Shown here in pieces: positions 57,283 through 64,000 of a stretch of 64,000 nt of DNA; the first letter of the stretch is position 1, and each line of letters begins with the position of its first letter. The notes beneath the pieces were generated by a model. That model saw nothing but the letters and a program-made list of their open reading frames with translations. It had not been told where the DNA came from and searched no databases. Source of the DNA: Aralia elata (lineage: Eukaryota > Streptophyta > Magnoliopsida > Apiales > Araliaceae). The position numbers and the translations under genes were made by a program. The stretch covers positions 44,290,721 to 44,354,720 of the forward strand of contig CM068385.1 of assembly GCA_034770075.1 (NCBI GenBank), given 5' to 3'.

Positions 57283-60200
57283 TGTGACGCCCCCAAATTT
57301 AGGTCTCAAATACCCGGATTTGGTCATCACGATCCAATGCAAACATTCACCTCTAAATAACATAAAATGACTAAATGCAGAATATAATAAACATATGTTG
57401 TTCATTCAAAAGGTGTTACTAGTCCCAAGATTCGATAATCTCAAATACATAACATAAACCATACCCTAAATATTAATCAGGGTTCGAATTACATTGATAG
57501 TAAATTAAACTAGGCATAGACTAAAGTCAGCTACTTGAAGTCTAGCACTTCAACTTTTCCTTGCCCTTGTCTTTGCCTGAAGTCTCGGGCTTAACTACAA
57601 TAAGGTTCATAATATAGCAAGGGTGAGCAACTAATTTGCCCAACAAGTTTAAATACAATAATAAAGGATATATCATGATGAACAGAATATAAATAGAGAA
57701 ATTCAACAATATGAATATCGGAAGCAAGAATGATAATTGCTTTTAGAATGAATGATAGTCAAGTAGACTTTGAACAATAAACGTCCAAGGGAGTCAATAG
57801 CTAATTGACCCTTTGGTTACTGGCTACAGAATAAGTACTTGAGGGGATTAGCCTCGCGTACGCTATGTATATGCATAACATTTAACTCTGCTATTTGTAT
57901 CTTATATCCGATACGTGAGATACTCCCCTATATTGAAGGGGTGTTCATAAAGTCCAAGATTTCCGCACCATCAATCGGTTTGGATAGCTTTTAAAATCTA
58001 TTACCACATATGTCTAGTCGGACAATGGCTAAGACTTAACTATGGCAGTTCATCCATGATAGAACTTTAATAAAGTGCCAGACAATATCGACACGAAAAT
58101 AATTGCACAATGTGCGAGTGTCAATAACAATGATGTGGAATAATTGTTAAGTAATTAAACCACTTAGATCATGCTTGAGGAATTAAAGGTTCAAGCTTAA
58201 ATGAATAACTTGCAATAGGTAAACAGTTTGAAATAGGAGCTTGCAACAATTAAGGTTTCGGGGTAGAGAACTTGCTTAACATATACCTATTTGCACGAAA
58301 ATAAAAGTAGTGCATAAGGTTTAGAAACTTGCCTGTTTGCTCAACTACAATAATCTAGCTTTAACTTAAATTGCGTTGAGACGACCTAACATTAACAAGC
58401 CGGTGTCCCAATTAGTATCGTATAACAAGCACAAGTTTACCCTCACAAGAGGTTACTCACCAAGTAATCCTAACACATAGTCACGTAGATGGAACCATTA
58501 TTACTAAGTCTATGTTCATTAATTCTCATCTTAGCTAAATGAGTTAACAAGTCTAGAATACCTCGATTCTAAGCATCAACGTAAGCTTGAATAGATATCA
58601 CATTAGTTTAATCATGCAATACAACTCAAGACATACATACATACATACTGCAAGGCTCTGTTTACAATTTAAAACAACTGGACAAAACTGGCGACCTGCG
58701 CGGCTGCGCTGGTTTTTGCCTTAGGAGTGGCGCGGCCGCGCCACTCACTGACCAGACTAGAGTGAAATTTTCGTCCAACTGGAATCTAGTTTATTCTTTA
58801 CATACATGCTACTGACATAACTCAAATACACATGCTCATAATGTTATTAACTTGGTTTATAACCCTAGCATGCTCATCCTAATCCATTTGAAAGATATAA
58901 GGTTTTAAGTCAGAATTTTCCATATGTTAAGTTGATCAAGTTTACTTCACAAGGAAACCATTACCATGGTCACAATACCATATAATGAGGCTATACAAGA
59001 CTTAATATACATGCTTGTACGAAATCAACACATGTCCACATGAACACATGGCTTATACTTGGATTCTTATCATCACAGACATGTTAGCATACATCAAATT
59101 CATGTTTAGCTAATAGATGATCATATCAATCATGTCTAGAGGCATAATGAATCCTAACATTTATGCTTGTATGGTCAGAACACAACTTTCCATAACGTTT
59201 GACGATACTCGCCTTTAAACTCTATATTTTCCTTTGCAAATCATTCTAAAACAACTCATGCCACATGGCTCATGCAAGACAACTTGGAAATCATGACTCG
59301 CATGCATTTGAACATATATATAAGCTATATACACATACTCAATGGTCAGTTTATAAAGAGACGTCCATTTGCCAATTTTCATTTCGAAATTCTTAAGTTC
59401 CACTTAGAAGATTACATACATAGAGTAACATATGCAACTCATGGTATTTACAGGGATTTTAGATTCATAGTAACCTATGTTTATGCATGAAGGAACTAAG
59501 CTAACATGCTCAAAGCATCAGAACAATAGTAACTAACACTGGCAACCTGCGCGGCCGCGCCACTCCTGCACTGGTTCAAGTTCGGCTTTGCTTTTGCAGA
59601 ACTCGAAAATGGCCATGGCCTCACCCATCTAAATGCAACCCAGAGTATCTACATTGGTCCCAAACATGCACACAAACCCATATAACATCTTTATACTAAT
59701 TAACAAACTAACTAGCAAGAATTATGGATTTCATAGAATTTAACAAACCAAAAATTTAGAACACAGTGTACCTTCTTGAATGCAAATTTGAAATCCTCAA
59801 ATGCTTAATTTAGATTGCTCTCACTCCCAGCAATACTCACTCTCTCTATATGAACTAAGCAGAAATTCTAGCAACTGGAATTGTGAAGAATTGGTTCCAA
59901 TTTATAGAAAATTCATTACACAGACAATGCTTTGGTCCAATTTGGTTAACCAACAGGGAGAAGAAGAAGCTATTGGATAATGGGGATTTGGTGAATTGCC
60001 CATCTTCTTCTTTATCATTGTTACCATCTGAACAAGTTAACATATGCATCAAGCCTATTGCTGAGAAGAAGGAAAAAGAATGGATGGGACTTCCACTGTG
60101 CATATATTATTTGGTTTCTCTCTCTAATTGTAGAACACGGCTGATGAATAAATGGGATGTCCCATAATTTGTGTCCCATTCTTTTGCTATTAATTAACTA

Positions 60201-60654
60201 AATAAACCATACAATATAACCCAATTACCCTAGTATACATTTAATACCAAATCCGTGATTACATAAAGATGGAATTAATAACTTAATCTAGTCCACTTGG
60301 TATTAATTTACTAAATAGATTATTACATAATAATATCAATATTGCACGCATTAATTAATAATTATATTAATTAATTAAGGCAATTTAAATTCCCCTACCA
60401 TATTCAAATAAATTGAATATTTAAATAATAGGCAACTTTATCAATTCTTCTGATATTAAACCTTAGGGCTAGTCTACTAATTTAATTAACCCATTAGTGA
60501 CTCCCTCTAATTAATTCTAGCAATTACGCGTAATCACATACTCACATAACCAATTAATCACACAATATTCTAAATGAGCATACAAAGTTAACTCATTAAA
60601 AATTAAAATTTATATTTAATTAGTAATGAAGTTTGAAAATTCTCGGATATTACA
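57283..60654 (-). mobile_element. Solo LTR of a Tekay-type element, 3,372 bp, TSD ACTTC
   Basis: On + it runs TGTGACGCCCCC...GGATATTACA, flanked by a perfect 5-bp duplication ACTTC (57,278-57,282 and 60,655-60,659). On - it starts TGTAATATCCGAGAATTTTC and ends ...GGGGGCGTCACA, related to the element at 38,261-41,361 (TGTAACGACCGAGAATTC...GGGGGTGTCACA). It has no internal region. GC-rich modules GCGCGGCTGCGCTGG and GGCGCGGCCGCGCC lie at 58,695-58,745 and 59,548-59,565, and a Lys-rich mini reading frame at 57,542-57,598. Short open frames inside it (for example 59,883-60,167) have no recognised domain. Confidence 0.92.
57542..57598 (-). other. Lys-rich mini reading frame in solo LTR (-)
   Basis: On -, after ACCTTATTGTAG, the frame reads VVKPETSGKDKGKEKLKC then TAG: 18 codons plus stop, the same length and position as 41,071-41,127. 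The upstream block AAACTTGTTGGGCAAATTAG and TTGCTCACCCTTGCTATAT is shared. Confidence 0.55.
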
Positions 60655-60663
60655 ACTTCCCTG

Positions 60664-61829
60664 ACAGGTCAAGCGTCGTGCTCAACCTCCGCATCATCAT
60701 TTGTGGTTGGTGGTGGAAATACCGGCAACGGCTGGGGCTCTGGAAAATTAACTAGATCCACCAACGGCCTCATCCTATCAAACATCTCGGCTAACGGTTG
60801 AGTACAACTCGTCTGATAAGCGAACATATATGCTTGGCATTCTGCCAACCGTTGATTCTGCCTCAATACGGTCTTATGCTGAGCATCCATACGACGTTAC
60901 AAAATTGTGGAATTGAGTACTGAACTTGGCCTTGCCGGAGGAAGTGGAAGTCGAGGGGCCCTCCACCTCTTCATCAGATGCATGCTCCTCACCTTCAGAA
61001 GGAGGGTGAATGATATACCCCAAACTACGGGGATGTGATTCACCACCTTCCCATTCCTTATAACGTGCAATTAAACCATGGTCCAAAAGAAGCAAAGGTT
61101 GTTGCATAGCTTCCTCAGCATTCCAGCGTACACCCGCTTGAAGGCACAACCCACAAATAAATGAGGGGTGTGGCAAACCACCCTGAGTATTTACTCTTAA
61201 ACTTCGGCGAATCCACGCCTCAATCACATTCCCGCATTAATTTTTAAACCCGTCACAATTGCATATAATAAAAGTGGTTTCTCCTTTGGGACATCACTCA
61301 CATGCTGAGACGATATCAACTTGGTTGACAAGAATGCATACCAGATCTTTCCATAGCGGCTTAAGTCTTTACTATGGAAGTACATTGCAGCGCGTGGTCC
61401 TTTTGATATCCAAATTGTCCCAGGTTTGCATAAGTCAGTCACTACCTTCTCCAGATTTGGCCCTTCAGCAAGAAATTATGAATATTGGCATCGTTCGTCA
61501 GGCCTCAAATTATAAAATTCATTGATAGTATGTGCACTGAAAGAAACCTTCTTGCCCCTGATCATAACCTCACAAGGTGCCTTGTCCTCTGCATTGGCGT
61601 AAAACTCCTTGACAATGGCTATACATACAGGTTCTGGGTGGGCTGCAAAAGTTTCCCATCCCCTTTCTATAATCTGAAGCATCATCTCACCATCTAATAG
61701 TTCATCAGGTTGGAGACCGCGCTCGGGAGTTAGAGCTTTACCTGATATATATGAGTCAAATCTATCAGCAGCCTCGACACTAACAAATTTTCGTCTATCA
61801 TTCTGCCTTGATGGTGCTGAAGAGGAACC
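60664..61829 (-). pseudogene. Athila-associated ORF, 'putative plant transposon protein' type
   Basis: On -, reading from the insertion point at 61,829: RRKFVSVEAADRFDSYISGK, then MMLQIIERGWETFAAHPEPV, IVKEFYANAEDKAPC, RGKKVSFSAHTINEFYNL, then IWYAFLSTKLISSQHVSDVP, then MIEAWIRRSLRVNTQGG, LQAGVRWNAEEAMQ, and an acidic low-complexity tail (SEGEEHASDEEVEGPSTSTS). This order matches the large accessory protein domain often annotated as 'putative plant transposon protein'; its function is unknown. Shifts occur near 61,460, 61,225 and 60,880. The 5' end is cut by the plus-strand Athila LTR at 61,830. The stop is near 60,666. Confidence 0.75.
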
Positions 61830-63424
61830 TGATGAGTGGGTTTTATACCTACGAATTGGTTATCTTTTAGGCTCAATTCTTTGTTATCTTTTAGTGTTTT
61901 TAGTTGTATTTTACTTGTATAGCATTTTTCGTAAGATACGATTATAGATAAGCATTTGTGGAACTTTTGGACTCCAGGGGCAAAAGTGTAATTCTTGTAG
62001 TAGAATCCACCGCCGGGGCGACAGGTTCAAGCCTTTTTGGCCGCCGGGGCGACGCCACCGCCGGGGCGGTATCCCCAGGCATATTTCACCGCCGGGGCGA
62101 CGCCACCACCGGGGCGAGCTCCCTAGGCAATTTTCACCGCCGGGGCGAGCTCGTCGGGATTATTGAGCGGCTGGCTTTGTCTTATGTGCTGATAGTGGGT
62201 GTTCGTTGGAGCAAATTCGGGAGCACGATGGTGACTAGTGGAGAGAGATTAATCAGGGTATTAGGCATCCAGGGAGTGGTATTCAGTTTATCCAAGCTTT
62301 GCTATACACATTGGGAGCTAGGGTTTGAGCTAAGAAAAAGAAGAACAAAGGAAAACAAAGAACACCATAGCATCACCAAGAAGCTAAAGATTACATTATT
62401 GAGAAGGAAAGCTAGAGAGAAGGATACCAACAAGCATCAATTCGTGAATCAATCCAAAGAGGGGTTTTATCATTCTAACTTCTAGTATTTCGTTTCTATT
62501 TTGTAATTCCAAAGCTATGTACTATAATCTGAATATGATGTTATTCAAAGCTATTATGAGCTAATTCTTCAATTCTAAGATTCAATGGAACCAAACTCGT
62601 AGTTTGTTTTGAATGCTTTCTCTTTTGAATATTAGTTAGACTCTTGTGAATTGGAGTTCATAGCCTATGTTTATGGATTAATTGCTTGGCCCGTAATTAC
62701 CTTGGTAATCTATATGAGATTGAGAAATGGAATATAGGTTGAGACCTAGCTATGAATTCATGTGAAAATTGGATATTCTTCATGGATAATGTATGAGATT
62801 ATGTGACGTGAGTCTTATGTATTGTTCTCGAGAGTTAATAATTTGATTGTATTTGGGATAGACATATACCTAAATAACACATGTATCCAATTGAGAATCC
62901 TTATTTAATGATTTCTATTGTGAAAGTTGGTAATTGATAGAATGGTTAATGGGATTTTATGTGACATGTATCTTATTGATTGTTCTTGATATGAGATTCT
63001 TGCTAGTGTGTAGAATAGAGATATATCTATACACCACAATAGAAAATACGTATTCGACCATCGAGAGAGGCTTATATATACTTGTGATTTCTCGGGTAAC
63101 AATTCTTTTGTCTAACTAGTCGATAAAGAGAGAGTTGTGATTTACAAACGAAGAGTTGAGGGAAATTGTAATCCTAGATCTTTTTATCTTGAATTCTATC
63201 TGTGTTTAGTTAAACGTTATTTTCTTAATTGTCTTCATTTAGTCTTAATCAACAACAAAAACAAATCATATTATCATTGTTTAAATTAGATTAATTTTTC
63301 ATGCGATTGATATTTGGTAACTATTTAATATAATTTCTCGTGGGTTCGACACTTTACTTATCTTATATTACTTGTGGACCGCGTATACTTGGGCGTGTTT
63401 TATTGATTGCGCAATCGGACAACA
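61830..63424 (+). repeat. 5' LTR of plus-strand Athila-like element, 1,595 bp
   Basis: Begins TGATGAGTGGG and ends GGACAACA before the primer site. Contains six CCGGGGCGA modules at 62,009-62,150. Typical Athila LTR end features are present (TCTCGTGGGTTCGACACTTTA, then CGTATACTTGGGCG). The open frame at 61,958-62,485 is probably incidental. Confidence 0.82.
62005..62152. repeat. GC-rich CCGCCGGGGCGA repeat cluster in Athila LTR
   Basis: Six copies or near-copies of CCGCCGGGGCG(A/G), spaced about 15-40 bp apart (for example at 62,009, 62,042, 62,060, 62,089, 62,107 and 62,137). One copy reads CCACCGGGGCGA. It is embedded in AT-rich LTR. Confidence 0.88.
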
Positions 63425-63430
63425 AGTTTT

Positions 63431-63448
63431 TGGCGCCGTTGCCGGGGA
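63431..63448 (+). other. Primer-binding site, tRNA-Asp
   Basis: TGGCGCCGTTGCCGGGGA is complementary to the 3' end of plant tRNA-Asp, the usual primer of Athila elements. It lies six bases after the LTR end. Confidence 0.92.
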
Positions 63449-63551
63449 ATTATTTTACAATAATTTTACCAATATTGATTATAGTCGAATTGATCTCAAT
63501 TTAGACTTGTATTTAATTTTTCACTTGATTGTGTAGGTACTCTTGATTTGT

Positions 63552-64000
63552 ATGCGCCGTTCACAAAGTCTTGAGTTATTTCCTTACGATCCTGAGATCG
63601 AGAGAAATACCGGAAGACTAAGAAGAGAAAGAATCAGGGGGTCTAACAATCAAGACACTATGGCGGCAGAGGAATAAAAAGCATTAAGAGACTATGTAAC
63701 GCCGCAGATAAGTGATTTACAGTCTAGTATCACAAGGCCGGCAATAACTACAAATGCCTTTGAAATTAAACCGGGAACAATACAAATGGTGCAAAATTTA
63801 TTACAGTTTGGGGGTTTGGCTAATGACAACCCTAATGAGCATTTGTTGAGCTTTATTGAGATATGTGATACTTTCAAATTTAATGGAGTGACGGAAGATG
63901 CTTTGAGACTTAGACTTTTTTCGTTCACTTTGAGAGACAAAGCTAAGAGTTGGCTTCACTCGTTGCCACCAGGATCCATCACTACATGGTCAGACTTAGC
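63552..64000 (+). pseudogene. gag: Athila-like gag, 5' part
   Basis: ATG at 63,552 opens MRRSQSLELFPYDPEIERNT; an in-frame TAA at 63,675-63,677 (after TMAAEE) interrupts it. Reading in the same frame past the stop gives the gag core to the window end: FEIKPGTIQMVQNLLQFGGL, NPNEHLLSFIEICDTFKFNG, LRLRLFSFTLRDKAKSWLHS, LPPGSITTWSDLA. This is the retrotransposon gag domain typical of Athila elements. Apart from the one stop the frame is clean, so the damage is slight, unlike the gypsy copies near the gap. Confidence 0.9.

Larger units (their letters stand above)
54812..64000 (-). mobile_element. Ty3/gypsy Athila-like element, minus strand (incomplete)
   Basis: 3' LTR at 54,812-56,079, then internal 3' region with two T-rich/GGGGG (on -) tracts, then a reading frame for the plant transposon-protein domain. 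It is interrupted by the solo LTR 57,283-60,654 (TSD ACTTC) and by a + strand Athila-like element starting at 61,830. Its 5' LTR, gag and pol would lie beyond the window. Assignment rests on LTR similarity to the element at 61,830, which has the Athila-type tRNA-Asp primer site and gag, and on the CTTGAGGACAAGCAA...TTTGGGGGTATT pre-LTR motif. Confidence 0.7.
61830..64000 (+). mobile_element. Ty3/gypsy Athila-like element, plus strand (5' part)
   Basis: 5' LTR (61,830-63,424), tRNA-Asp primer site (63,431-63,448), short leader and gag start (63,552). It continues beyond the window. It interrupts the accessory ORF of the minus-strand element; the bases before the LTR (GAACC, 61,825-61,829) should be its target duplication, but the right copy lies outside. 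Confidence 0.82.

Noticed and set aside
59883..60167. 94-codon frame in the solo LTR
   Set aside because: No domain, open on both strands, inside a well-bounded LTR.
61958..62485. 175-codon frame in the Athila LTR
   Set aside because: It spans the GC-rich CCGGGGCGA repeats, with Gly/Ala/Arg-rich repetitive translation. The related LTR at 54,812-56,079 has no counterpart.

Overview
The window is a repeat-dense stretch of a flowering-plant nuclear genome, most likely a eudicot, although the sequence does not fix the species. Almost everything recognisable is a transposable element, and elements sit inside one another. I see no intact host gene. The only host-derived coding pieces are a broken TIR (immune-receptor) domain and a C2H2 zinc-finger fragment carried inside a hAT element.

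Layout. (1) 1-14,174 is a second version of 23,017-36,344: end of a Ty3/gypsy Tat-lineage element (integrase, 3' UTR with tandem array, 3' LTR), then a truncated LTR and pol/gag of a Ty3/gypsy Tekay-like element. From about 6.2 kb it carries many single-base insertions and ends at a 100-N gap (14,175-14,274). (2) 14,275-29,136 holds a Tat element on + : 5' LTR fragment, tRNA-Arg-type PBS, broken gag, protease, a G-patch-like linker, RT, two RNase H domains, integrase, a 194-bp tandem array and a 2.1-kb 3' LTR. (3) 29,137-43,320 is a Tekay-like element on - with a coiled-coil reading frame ahead of gag. The Tat element sits in its left LTR, and a 3.1-kb LTR-like insertion with a perfect 5-bp target duplication sits in its right LTR. 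(4) 43,321-49,630 is a deleted Ty1/copia element on -, whose left LTR was the target of the Tekay element. (5) 49,631-50,022 is the TIR pseudogene into which the copia element apparently inserted. (6) 50,050-52,229 is AT-rich sequence with minisatellites. (7) 52,238-53,458 is a 1.22-kb non-autonomous hAT element with 8-bp target duplications and a captured zinc-finger 5' gene end. (8) 53,459-54,811 holds mostly unassigned sequence and one degenerate reading frame. (9) 54,812 to the window end is an Athila-like Ty3/gypsy element on -, interrupted by a 3.37-kb solo LTR (57,283-60,654) and by a second, + strand Athila-like element (from 61,830) whose gag runs off the window.

Inferred order of events: TIR gene, then copia, then Tekay, then Tat and the 3.1-kb LTR. 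A separate stack is Athila(-), then solo LTR and Athila(+). All pol genes are broken by frameshifts or stops. Part of that damage, especially at 6-20 kb, looks like sequencing or assembly noise flanking the gap, because the two versions of the duplicated block carry different, private frameshifts.

The least expected signals are a short Lys-rich reading frame behind a splice-acceptor-like motif that recurs in three different Tekay-type LTRs, GC-rich palindromic modules in AT-rich LTRs of every gypsy family present, a W-box/ACGT-rich minisatellite in the copia leader, a G-patch-like motif in the Tat polyprotein, and the Tekay leader coiled-coil frame.
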